Positions 1-6,646 of a stretch of 15,061 bases of DNA are shown here, piece by piece. The position numbers and the translations under genes were made by a program. The notes below the pieces were generated by a model. It worked only from the letters and a program-made list of their open reading frames with translations, was not told the DNA's origin and made no database searches. The DNA lies in contig CAYQCE010000068.1 in NCBI GenBank assembly GCA_964415885.1, positions 1 to 15,061 on the forward strand, in the 5' to 3' direction. Each line of letters begins with the position of its first letter. Position 1 is the stretch's first letter. Source of the stretch: CAYQCE01 sp964415885. Lineage in GTDB: Bacteria; Zixibacteria; MSB-5A5; JAABVY01; JAHJOQ01.

Positions 1-847
1 ATCTCAGATTCCCCAAGTTGGGCATGTTCGGTATATTGAGGATCATCGGGTCGACATTGCTCCAGGTATTGAAATTGGATGATTCCTCGAGTGTCGCGGT
101 CAGCGTCATCTCCTGCTTGTCGCGATAGACCGTCAACTCGACCTCCTCGCCTTCCTCATAATCGCGGATTATCTCCGCAAGCTCGGACGGCTCGTCGACC
201 TGCTCGATACCGACCCTGGTGATGATATCGCCAGCTTTGAGACCTGCCTCGGATGCGGGTGAATCCTCGTCGACTTCCTCAATCAGCACGCCGTAGTTGA
301 CTCCAAAATATTCCGCGAGCTGTCTCGATAGCTCTACGGTCGATACACCGAGGTATCCACCCTTGCCGAAGTTGAAATTGAAACTGTGCGGGCCGAAGGA
401 GCGGTCGTCGTCCGTCCAGACGCTGTAGTTGCGGGGCATTTCGTTCTCACCGAGCTCGACAGCGAGTTCCTTCTCATCGTTTTCGCGAATGACCTTGACC
501 GTCACCTTGTCGCCGGGTTCATAGTTCTCCATCAGGTCAACGAGGTCGTCCGGATCGCGAACTTCTTTACCGTCAAACTGAATTATGATATCCTTGCTCC
601 TGAGACCGGCTTCATCGGCCGGTGATTCGTCGATGACGTCATCGACGAACACGCCCTCGTTGATTTCAAAACCAAAGGCTTCTGCGAGATCGCGATCCAT
701 CTCCTGCATGTAGATACCGAGCCAGGCGCCATCCGATTTCTTGTAGGTTACTGTTCCTGCATTTGCTGCAGGCACTACAAATGTGATCATGAGCAGCGCG
801 GCGAACGCTCCGAGTGCGAATCTGGCTGCAAAATTGAACTTCGTCAT
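1..847 (-). CDS. Secreted double-PDZ-domain protein (3' end outside window)
   Basis: The reading frame starts at ATG 847 and stays open for 282 codons to the window edge, so the C-terminus is missing. GGAGG at 860-856 lies 8 nt before the start and supports it. Residues 1-30 form a Sec signal peptide ending in PAANA. Residues about 40-133 and 164-254 are two PDZ domains: each opens with a carboxylate-binding-loop variant (AWLGIYM, GYLGVST) and has the typical DESPADEAGL / EDSPASEAGL turn followed by a KDIII or GDIIT strand. A short Phe/Asn-rich linker separates them. The layout resembles the PDZ tandem of HtrA/DegP proteases, but no trypsin-like domain precedes it, so this is not an HtrA protease as far as can be seen. 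It probably acts in the periplasm as a peptide-binding adaptor or scaffold. The missing C-terminus could carry another domain. Confidence 0.85.
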   Translation of the reverse strand, partial: MTKFNFAARFALGAFAALLMITFVVPAANAGTVTYKKSDGAWLGIYMQEMDRDLAEAFGFEINEGVFVDDVIDESPADEAGLRSKDIIIQFDGKEVRDPDDLVDLMENYEPGDKVTVKVIRENDEKELAVELGENEMPRNYSVWTDDDRSFGPHSFNFNFGKGGYLGVSTVELSRQLAEYFGVNYGVLIEEVDEDSPASEAGLKAGDIITRVGIEQVDEPSELAEIIRDYEEGEEVELTVYRDKQEMTLTATLEESSNFNTWSNVDPMILNIPNMPNLGNLR

Positions 848-896
848 ATCCTCATCCTCCATCACTATTATTTGCCCGATTTTGCGCCCCCTCATT

Positions 897-924
897 TTCG
901 TAATACTGGATTTTCACCGGTCAA
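897..924 (-). promoter_or_regulatory. Possible sigma70-type promoter for the PDZ protein gene
   Basis: On the minus strand TTGACC (924-919) is followed after 16 bp by TACGAA (902-897), about 50 nt before the ATG at 847. The -35 match is good and the -10 match is weak. No terminator is visible between this site and the upstream DUF488 gene, so read-through from that gene is also possible. Confidence 0.3.
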
Positions 925-1080
925 GTTTCATCATTTTCTGCGCATCACTGGTGGTAATTTGGAGTGATACCTGTGCGTCGACGGACATACCGGGCGGTTC
1001 ACAACCATACCTTTTACGGAATCAGGAGCGGCCGGAATTCAAATGGAGCACTCGATGATCAGGCGGAGTTGCTTCGAGCC

Positions 1081-1578
1081 TCACAGAAGGTCGATCTGGT
1101 TGTTATTTAGTGTCTTACGGATATCCGTGTCTGGAATGGCTTCTCCGCTCGGCAGGATATGGAGAACACTTACATCCCGTCGGGTCAGTTCGGGAGTGAT
1201 AAGGTGGAATCTGTGGCAGCGGGCCGGGTTTTCCTCGGCGCAGAGGAGGCATAGGCGGTGAGTTTGGGCCAGCCGAATCACCTCGACGATTCCGGATTGA
1301 AACGGTTCGCTCGTTCGGATAGTGGCATAATCGGTGCCACCGGTCGGTTTTCCTCCGAGACGGTCCCCGAGGAAGAGATATTCGACAGAGTTATCGCGCA
1401 TGCTCTCCGCGAGCTCTTTCTTGCGAAACTCCGGACGGGCGCGAGAGTAAGGCACCGAGCGGACATCAACAAGCAGATCAACCGAGTGCTGTTCGAGCAA
1501 CGCTACGATCCTTTCTATCGGCTGTCGTCCATAGCCGATCGTAGAGATTCTGATTTCATCCGAATCCGGGGTAGTCAT
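1081..1578 (-). CDS. DUF488 family protein
   Basis: This 165-residue protein has the marks of the DUF488 family: STIGYG at residues 12-17, the core LVDVRSVPYSR at 36-46, YLFLGDRLGGKP at 67-78, and a C-terminal LLCAEENPARCHR at 111-123 with Cys113 and Cys121. The length is normal for the family. DUF488 proteins are small cytosolic proteins without an established general biochemical role. The conserved Cys and His residues hint at metal or nucleic-acid binding, but that is not shown here. The gene follows the OsmC-like gene with only 6 nt between stop and start, so the two are almost certainly co-transcribed. No strong Shine-Dalgarno sequence precedes the ATG, which fits translational coupling to the upstream gene. 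No signal peptide or membrane segment is seen. Confidence 0.88.
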   Translation of the reverse strand: MTTPDSDEIRISTIGYGRQPIERIVALLEQHSVDLLVDVRSVPYSRARPEFRKKELAESMRDNSVEYLFLGDRLGGKPTGGTDYATIRTSEPFQSGIVEVIRLAQTHRLCLLCAEENPARCHRFHLITPELTRRDVSVLHILPSGEAIPDTDIRKTLNNNQIDLL

Positions 1579-1584
1579 GGCTAA

Positions 1585-2001
1585 TCAGAGTATCTCGATC
1601 TCGGTCGTGACCTCGCATTTATCGGTCAGCGAGTTCTTTACCGTGCAATACTTGGTGTGAGACAGCTCTACAGCCTTCTCGACCTTGGAGCGGTCGACGT
1701 TCTCACCAGCAAGAATGTATTTAATGTGCATCTTCTCGTAGTGTTTCGGATAGTCCTTCGAAATTTCGCCGCTTACTTCGACCGTAACATCATCGAGCTT
1801 GATCCGCTGCTTGCCGAGTATGTTGACTACATCCACGGCAGAGCACGTTCCGACCGCAATCAGGAGAAGCTCGGTTGCATGAAACGAGCTGTCATAGCCG
1901 CCGCTCTTCTCGGGGACATCCATTACCATCGCATGACGCCTCTCGTGACCCTCGCAGAGGTACTGGTGTTTGCCGAGCCATTTGATGTTTACCTTGTACA
2001 T
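1585..2001 (-). CDS. OsmC/YhfA-like family protein
   Basis: The 138-residue product matches the OsmC/Ohr fold in length and motifs. Cys53 lies in ATELLLIAVGTCSAVDVV, the usual helix carrying the first catalytic cysteine. Cys119 lies in SHTKYCTVKNSL, the second cysteine motif. Members of the superfamily reduce organic hydroperoxides with this cysteine pair, or in YhfA-like branches have an unknown thiol function. The GTCSAVDVV and KYCTVKNSL variants look closer to the YhfA-like branch than to true Ohr, so the peroxidase role is tentative. The start is fixed by AAGGAGGT six bases upstream of ATG 2001, a near-perfect ribosome site. It is the first gene of a two-gene unit with the DUF488 gene. 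A promoter with 17-bp spacing lies about 180 nt upstream, giving a long leader. No signal peptide is seen, so it acts in the cytosol. Confidence 0.9.
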   Translation of the reverse strand: MYKVNIKWLGKHQYLCEGHERRHAMVMDVPEKSGGYDSSFHATELLLIAVGTCSAVDVVNILGKQRIKLDDVTVEVSGEISKDYPKHYEKMHIKYILAGENVDRSKVEKAVELSHTKYCTVKNSLTDKCEVTTEIEIL

Positions 2002-2092
2002 TGTCTGACCTCCTTCGAGCAGTATATCCGAGCTACCTATCGACAGGCTTGAACAACGACGCTGCCTCTAAGTTCGTCGTTTAGACCCCGTG

Positions 2093-2117
2093 AAACCAAA
2101 CCGGAACGGTTTTGTTT
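2093..2117. repeat. Inverted repeat, 11-bp arms with 3-nt loop, in OsmC leader
   Basis: AAACCAAACCG (2093-2103) and CGGTTTTGTTT (2107-2117) pair at 10 of 11 positions around the loop GAA. In the OsmC transcript it would form a hairpin about 115 nt before the start codon. It could be a protein-binding palindrome, an RNA hairpin, or a weak terminator for plus-strand transcription; the sequence does not decide which. Confidence 0.5.
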
Positions 2118-2127
2118 AAGCTTAAAG

Positions 2128-2152
2128 GAAATTCGAATTGCTCCTGAATTTC
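2128..2152. repeat. Inverted repeat GAAATTC/GAATTTC, candidate operator
   Basis: GAAATTC (2128-2134) and GAATTTC (2146-2152) are perfect 7-bp inverted repeats with 11 bp between them. They lie just downstream of the predicted transcription start of the OsmC unit, a usual place for a repressor site. The spacing suits a dimeric regulator. No specific regulator can be named. Confidence 0.35.
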
Positions 2153-2178
2153 GAAACCCAAGCAAGAATAATTCGTAC

Positions 2179-2207
2179 ATTATACATCTAACTCGGGATT
2201 TTTCCAA
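2179..2207 (-). promoter_or_regulatory. Sigma70-type promoter for the OsmC-DUF488 unit
   Basis: On the minus strand TTGGAA (2207-2202) is followed after exactly 17 bp by a perfect TATAAT (2184-2179). Transcription would start near 2172, leaving a leader of about 170 nt before the OsmC ATG at 2001. This is the best core promoter in the window. Confidence 0.55.
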
Positions 2208-2276
2208 GTCGCCTCGCATATCGGATTTGAGGCGCAGAAGCAGCTTCGATGTCGAACTACAGTGTTAAGAATGCGT

Positions 2277-2305
2277 TTGTTCTGCCAGTATCGAACTCCT
2301 ATATT
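2277..2305 (+). promoter_or_regulatory. Sigma70-type promoter for the M16 peptidase pair
   Basis: TTGTTC (2277-2282) and TATATT (2300-2305) are separated by 17 bp. Transcription would start near 2312, about 60 nt before the chosen ATG at 2374. It points away from the OsmC promoter, so the 2002-2373 region is a divergent control region. The rest of that stretch holds only the two inverted repeats listed. Confidence 0.45.
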
Positions 2306-2373
2306 TGTTCCAGCATGGAACCATATCGAAGTATATCCAAGTGCAAAGAAAACATAATGTCCATGGAGGTAGT

Positions 2374-3921
2374 ATGAGACTCACATTCAGGAGTCTGTGC
2401 CTGATTGCGATTGCGTCCCTGTTCACTGTTGCGACCGCTCAGGAATCAGACATCAACATCGATGTTAAAGAAAAGACGCTCTCCAACGGGATGCACATTC
2501 TCGTCCTGGAGAACCATGACGCCCCGGTATTCTCCACGATCATCAGAGCCAAGGTCGGAGGCGTGGATGAGAAGGCGGGCCAGACCGGCCTGTCCCATTT
2601 CCTCGAGCACATGCTCTTTAAGGGGACGAAGATTTTCGGTACGGTAGATTACGAAGCGGAGAAGCCGCTGATGGACAAGATCGACTCGATCGCTGTCCTG
2701 CTCCACAAGGAATGGGCGAAGATCAACGATCCGTTGCAGAATGCTGACTCGACGCTGTACAAGCAGTACCGTCAGGAGATAGCGGATATCCAGAAGGATA
2801 TCTCACAGTACGTTGTCAAAGATGAGCTTTGGGAAACATACCTGAAGCACGGAGGTTCCGGACTGAACGCTTCGACAGGCCAGGACGGTACGCAGTTTTA
2901 TGTTTCGCTCCCGTCGAATCGATTCGAACTGTGGGCGCTTCTTGAATCGGACAGATTCGGAAATGCAATATTCCGTGAGTTCTACTCCGAGAGAGATGTC
3001 GTATACGAGGAGCGTCGTCTCCGCACGGACAACAGCCCGTGGGGAACGATGTACGAGGCGCTCGGCGCGAATGCATTCGTCGCGTCCGGCTATCGCAATC
3101 CGGTGATTGGCTGGGCGACAGATATCGAGACGTATGATCGTGACCTGTTGCAGGATTATTTCCATACTTACTATTCGCCGAACAATCTTGTTGCCGCCGT
3201 TGTCGGCGATGTTGATGCGGAAGAAGTCTTCGAAGTTTGCGAAAAGTACTTTGGGAGGATCCCGCGTGGCCCCGAACCACCGGTAATGAAGACTCGCGAA
3301 CCTGTCCAGAATGGTGAAAAGAGAGTGGAGGTCGTGTATGACGCCAACCCGATGGTTTTCATCGGCTGGCAGTGTCCGGCGATCGGTCATCCCGATATGC
3401 CCGCGCTCGATGTCATGACTTCGATTCTATCTACCGGTCGTACAAGCCGATTCAACAAGAGCATCGTCGAAGACCAGAAGCTCGCAACACGTGCATCGAT
3501 TTGGGCGGGTGAGTCACGATACGATGATCTGATTCTCGCTTCGGCTGTTCCCCTTCAGCCTCATACCTGCGCCGAGGTCGAGCAGGCTATATATGCCGAA
3601 ATCGACAAGCTGAAGACCGAACCGGTCACGGAGTGGGAGCTTCAGAAGATACGTAACCAGCTCGACGCCAATTTCATCAAGGGTCTAAACTCGAATCTCG
3701 GAATGGCCTGGAGGCTCTGCGCCAATCACGCCATGACAGGTGACTGGAAATACCTGATCCGCTCATACGAGGCACTAAAGAAGGTGACCGCTGATGACAT
3801 TATGCGGGTCGCGAACGAGTACTTCAAGCCGGAGCGCAGAACGGTTGTGACGATGGTGAGACCGGCGGTCGCCGAGGAAGGCGAAGGAAGCGAAATGCGC
3901 GGCGAGAAGATGGGATATTAA
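2374..3921 (+). CDS. Exported M16 zinc peptidase, catalytic subunit
   Basis: This 515-residue insulinase/processing-peptidase-family protein keeps the inverted zinc motif HFLEH (H75, E78, H79) and the downstream acidic ligand in SERDVVYEERR, best aligned as E213. The 134-residue gap between them is longer than the roughly 75 usual in M16B. About 60 extra residues, mostly helical and charged (about 93-155), account for this, a feature I associate with a bacterial M16 subfamily. Residues 1-22 are a signal peptide ending in VATA. The frame is open further upstream to an ATG at 2305, but GGAGG just before ATG 2374 and the signal peptide starting there decide the start. It is followed after 14 nt by a non-catalytic partner, so a periplasmic heterodimer that traps and cuts peptides is likely. 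The C-terminal half has a TGRTSRFNKSIVEDQ segment typical of the second M16 domain. Confidence 0.92.
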   Translation: MRLTFRSLCLIAIASLFTVATAQESDINIDVKEKTLSNGMHILVLENHDAPVFSTIIRAKVGGVDEKAGQTGLSHFLEHMLFKGTKIFGTVDYEAEKPLMDKIDSIAVLLHKEWAKINDPLQNADSTLYKQYRQEIADIQKDISQYVVKDELWETYLKHGGSGLNASTGQDGTQFYVSLPSNRFELWALLESDRFGNAIFREFYSERDVVYEERRLRTDNSPWGTMYEALGANAFVASGYRNPVIGWATDIETYDRDLLQDYFHTYYSPNNLVAAVVGDVDAEEVFEVCEKYFGRIPRGPEPPVMKTREPVQNGEKRVEVVYDANPMVFIGWQCPAIGHPDMPALDVMTSILSTGRTSRFNKSIVEDQKLATRASIWAGESRYDDLILASAVPLQPHTCAEVEQAIYAEIDKLKTEPVTEWELQKIRNQLDANFIKGLNSNLGMAWRLCANHAMTGDWKYLIRSYEALKKVTADDIMRVANEYFKPERRTVVTMVRPAVAEEGEGSEMRGEKMGY

Positions 3922-3935
3922 AGAGGAGATAGACA

Positions 3936-5390
3936 ATGAAGAGTCACTTTCTGCACATAGCGATAGCAATCTTGATGCTTCTGCCGGCTTTGATCTCGGC
4001 TCAGGATATGAAATCCGAGGGATCGAAGATGGTCGAGAAGCTGGAGTTTGATGAGATTACATGGGACGTTCCCAGGCTCGGTGTCGATGTCGCGGTCGAC
4101 ACGCTCGATAATGGTATGGTCCTCTTTATGATGGAGGATCACAGGCTTCCGGTACTGAACATTCGCGCGATGATTCGCACGGGTGCAATCTATGAACCGA
4201 AACAGAAACGAGGGCTCGCGGATCTCACCGGCACGGTAATGCGTACGGGTGGAACGGAGACCATCGTCCCGGATTCTCTTAATGCAGAGCTCGAGTTTTT
4301 GGCGGCATCGGTCGAGACCTGGATCGGCGATGAATCCGGCGGCGCTAGACTCAATTGCATGTCGAAGGATACGGACAGAGGCTTGACAATCTTCGCGGAC
4401 GTGCTCATGAACCCGGCATTTCGCCAGGAAAAAATCGATCTCGAGAAGGATCAGATTAAGGAGAATATCCGCAGACGAAACGACTCGCCGGGTTCTATTT
4501 GCTCGCGCGAGTTCTTCCATCTGTTGTACGAAGATCATCCATACGGCTCGATCCTCGAGTGGGAGACGGTTGATGCAATCACCCGCGATGATCTCGTGGC
4601 GTTCCACGATCGTTACTTCGCGTCCAACAACGTCTGGCTCGGTATCACCGGCGATTTCGATATGGAAGAGATGAAAGCGCAGATTTCTGAGGCATTTGCT
4701 GGCTGGAACGAAGAGGAAATTGACTTCCCGCAGGTAGCGGACCTCGAGAGCGATTTCAATCCGGGTGTGTATCTGATCGATCGTGAGCTGACTCAGTCCA
4801 ACATTCGATTCGGACACCTCGGCGTCGACCAGTACAATCCGGACAGATTCGCAATAGCAGTGATGAATTATATACTCGGCGGCGGGTCATTTACATCCAG
4901 AATGACGACCGAGGTGAGATCCAACATGGGTCTAGCCTATTCTGTCGGTAGCTCGTTCTCAACCGGGTCGAGGGACCTCGGTTCATTCTTCGCGTACTGT
5001 CAGACCAAGACCGAGGCGACTCATAAGGCTATCTCCGAAATGGTCCGGCAGATCGAACTGATGAAGAACGAGAAGGTCACGGATGACGAGTTGAACGGCG
5101 CGAAAGATTCGTATATCAATCGCTTCGTATTCAACTTCACAGACCCGTCGAGCATCGTTGCTCAGCTCATGAATCTCGAGTATGACAACATGCCGCGGGA
5201 TTTTTACGACAATTACCTCGAAAATGTTCGATCGGTGACCAAGGATGATGTACAGCGTGTTGCTCGGAAGTATCTCGATCCGGCGAATATGACATTCCTC
5301 GTTGTCGGCGATACGAAGAATTTCGATACTCCTCTTGACGAATTCGGCGAGGTCAATATGCTCGAGCTCAAGGAGCCCGTAATAGATTGA
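3936..5390 (+). CDS. Exported M16-like partner lacking the zinc motif
   Basis: The 484-residue product is an M16 two-domain protein in which the HXXEH site is replaced by a GLADLTGTVM segment (residues 93-102), so it should not bind catalytic zinc. The second domain is well kept: LGGGSF at 314-319 and R328/Y335 in VRSNMGLAYSVGSSF, the glycine-rich and Arg/Tyr elements used for substrate binding in mitochondrial processing peptidase and bacterial M16B pairs. Residues 1-22 are a signal peptide ending in ALISAQ. GAGGAG eight bases before the ATG is a good ribosome site, and the gene follows the catalytic subunit by 14 nt, so the two are co-transcribed. By family precedent this is the substrate-holding half of a heterodimer with the upstream protein. 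A perfect hairpin terminator follows. An independent inactive scavenger role cannot be excluded. Confidence 0.9.
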   Translation: MKSHFLHIAIAILMLLPALISAQDMKSEGSKMVEKLEFDEITWDVPRLGVDVAVDTLDNGMVLFMMEDHRLPVLNIRAMIRTGAIYEPKQKRGLADLTGTVMRTGGTETIVPDSLNAELEFLAASVETWIGDESGGARLNCMSKDTDRGLTIFADVLMNPAFRQEKIDLEKDQIKENIRRRNDSPGSICSREFFHLLYEDHPYGSILEWETVDAITRDDLVAFHDRYFASNNVWLGITGDFDMEEMKAQISEAFAGWNEEEIDFPQVADLESDFNPGVYLIDRELTQSNIRFGHLGVDQYNPDRFAIAVMNYILGGGSFTSRMTTEVRSNMGLAYSVGSSFSTGSRDLGSFFAYCQTKTEATHKAISEMVRQIELMKNEKVTDDELNGAKDSYINRFVFNFTDPSSIVAQLMNLEYDNMPRDFYDNYLENVRSVTKDDVQRVARKYLDPANMTFLVVGDTKNFDTPLDEFGEVNMLELKEPVID

Positions 5391-5418
5391 TTCCGGCTCT
5401 AAGGAGCAGTGAAGGCAG

Positions 5419-5452
5419 GCCGGTCGGGAAACTCCGACCGGCTTTTTGTTTT
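5419..5452 (+). terminator. Rho-independent terminator of the M16 pair
   Basis: GCCGGTCGG (5419-5427) pairs perfectly with CCGACCGGC (5434-5442) around a 6-nt loop, followed by TTTTTGTTTTT. It begins 28 nt after the stop codon of the second M16 gene. Confidence 0.9.
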
Positions 5453-5458
5453 TCGGTC

Positions 5459-5487
5459 TTTACAGGACTGCGCTGATGTACGATATT
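5459..5487 (+). promoter_or_regulatory. Possible promoter for the lipoprotein gene
   Basis: TTTACA (5459-5464) and GATATT (5482-5487) are spaced by 17 bp, directly after the terminator of the preceding unit and about 70 nt before the GTG start at 5560. The position is as expected for a new transcription unit, but the -10 match is moderate. Confidence 0.4.
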
Positions 5488-5559
5488 TAAAGTGCGCAAT
5501 TCGAGTTTTAGACATCCTCGCGTCAGACTCGTCGTATGGATATACAGGAGAATGATTGA

Positions 5560-6405
5560 GTGAAGTACAGCGCATGTATTCTGATCGCGCTTCTGCTTCC
5601 GGTGTCATGTTCGGAATCAGAGGACCCCGTTACGCCTGTGACGGAGAAACCGTTCGAGAGCCAGACTGTGAGGCTGAATTACGACGAGACGGTGGTTATT
5701 GACTCCGCCGATCTCACGATCAAATTCGATGACCTGCTGGATGACTCGAGATGTCCTGCCAATGTGTACTGCTTCTGGGAGGGACAGGCGCGCATATCCG
5801 TGCTGATGAGCCATCCCGAGCGGGGAGTGGCTGTTGTCGCACCCGCCAAGCGAGGTGGGGATACTCTGTGGACAAGGAAGCTGGCTGGGGTCGCGCTCGG
5901 TTATGTTGTCGAGCTGATTTATATAGAGCCATATCCAATGGATGTGGGTTCGCCTCCCGAACCTGAGGAGTACGTAGTAAGACTCCGGGTCTCATCTGCC
6001 TATAACGTCGTGCAACATTATCCCCCGGTCATCGCGACAACGCTTTCCCCGGACAGTGTGCAGATAGATGACTACTGGCTCGACAGCCTGTCTCTTTCGG
6101 GCGATATCCTGACCACATACCTGCATTACAGTGGCGGGTGTCATCTGCATACATACGATCTCTACTGGACACCTAACTCATTTCTGGAGTCGGAACCGGT
6201 GCAGGTCAATCTGTATCTGAGCCATAACGGTTATAATGATCCCTGCGATGCTGTTATTTCTGAGAGCCCGTCATTCGACATATCGAGGATTAGACAAAGC
6301 TACACAGAGGGATACGGAACACCGGGAAAGATCCTCCTGAACGTGTACGGATACTTCGATGACGAACCGGATGAGAAGATCACGATACTCTATGAGTTTG
6401 ACTGA
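5560..6405 (+). CDS. Predicted lipoprotein with two cysteine-motif modules
   Basis: This 281-residue protein is not one I can name. It starts at GTG with AGGAG nine bases upstream. Residues 1-16 are a short hydrophobic leader ending in LLLPVS before Cys17, an imperfect lipobox with Pro at -3, so it is probably lipid-anchored. Module 1 (about 35-145) contains DSRCPANVYCFWEGQA (Cys65, Cys71), a motif I recall from short uncharacterised bacterial proteins. Module 2 (about 155-281) contains YSGGCHLHTY (Cys194) and SHNGYNDPCDA (Cys229) followed by FDIS, another uncharacterised pattern. The paired cysteines suggest disulfides or metal binding outside the cytoplasm. The gene is separated from the M16 pair by a terminator and lies 241 nt before the large M16C gene. 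Its position between exported peptidases hints at an envelope function, but none can be assigned. Confidence 0.78.
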   Translation: MKYSACILIALLLPVSCSESEDPVTPVTEKPFESQTVRLNYDETVVIDSADLTIKFDDLLDDSRCPANVYCFWEGQARISVLMSHPERGVAVVAPAKRGGDTLWTRKLAGVALGYVVELIYIEPYPMDVGSPPEPEEYVVRLRVSSAYNVVQHYPPVIATTLSPDSVQIDDYWLDSLSLSGDILTTYLHYSGGCHLHTYDLYWTPNSFLESEPVQVNLYLSHNGYNDPCDAVISESPSFDISRIRQSYTEGYGTPGKILLNVYGYFDDEPDEKITILYEFD

Positions 6406-6646
6406 CTTCCGGGAGCTGCATGAAATCTCACCACTCAGTACAATTCCAATCCGTAACTCTTTGTGAAACTTCACTTGTTTTCTTATCGTTAGATACCCGG
6501 AGGCAGAGGAGCGGAATTGAATAGTTACGAAAACCTGACTCTATACAGCTACTTCCGGGAGTCTGCCGTTTTTCGCACGGCTCCAATCATCTTGATCAAT
6601 ACATATCTGAAGAACAATACAACCCATATCACCATGGAGTATCAAC

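Noticed and set aside
1..847. HtrA/DegP-type serine protease
   Set aside because: The two PDZ domains follow the signal peptide directly. There is no trypsin-like domain with a His-Asp-Ser triad in the visible part.
2037..2219. 60-codon minus-strand frame upstream of the OsmC gene
   Set aside because: Its start would lie upstream of the predicted promoter, so it would not be on the transcript. The composition is not protein-like.
2305..2373. Upstream extension of the first M16 gene to the ATG at 2305
   Set aside because: The extra 23 residues precede a complete signal peptide, overlap the predicted -10 box, and lack a ribosome site. GGAGG lies before ATG 2374 instead.
3918..4817. 299-codon open frame on the minus strand
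   Set aside because: It is antisense to the second M16 gene, rich in Arg, His and Ile, has no recognisable motif, and no ribosome site was noted. It follows from codon bias of the real gene.
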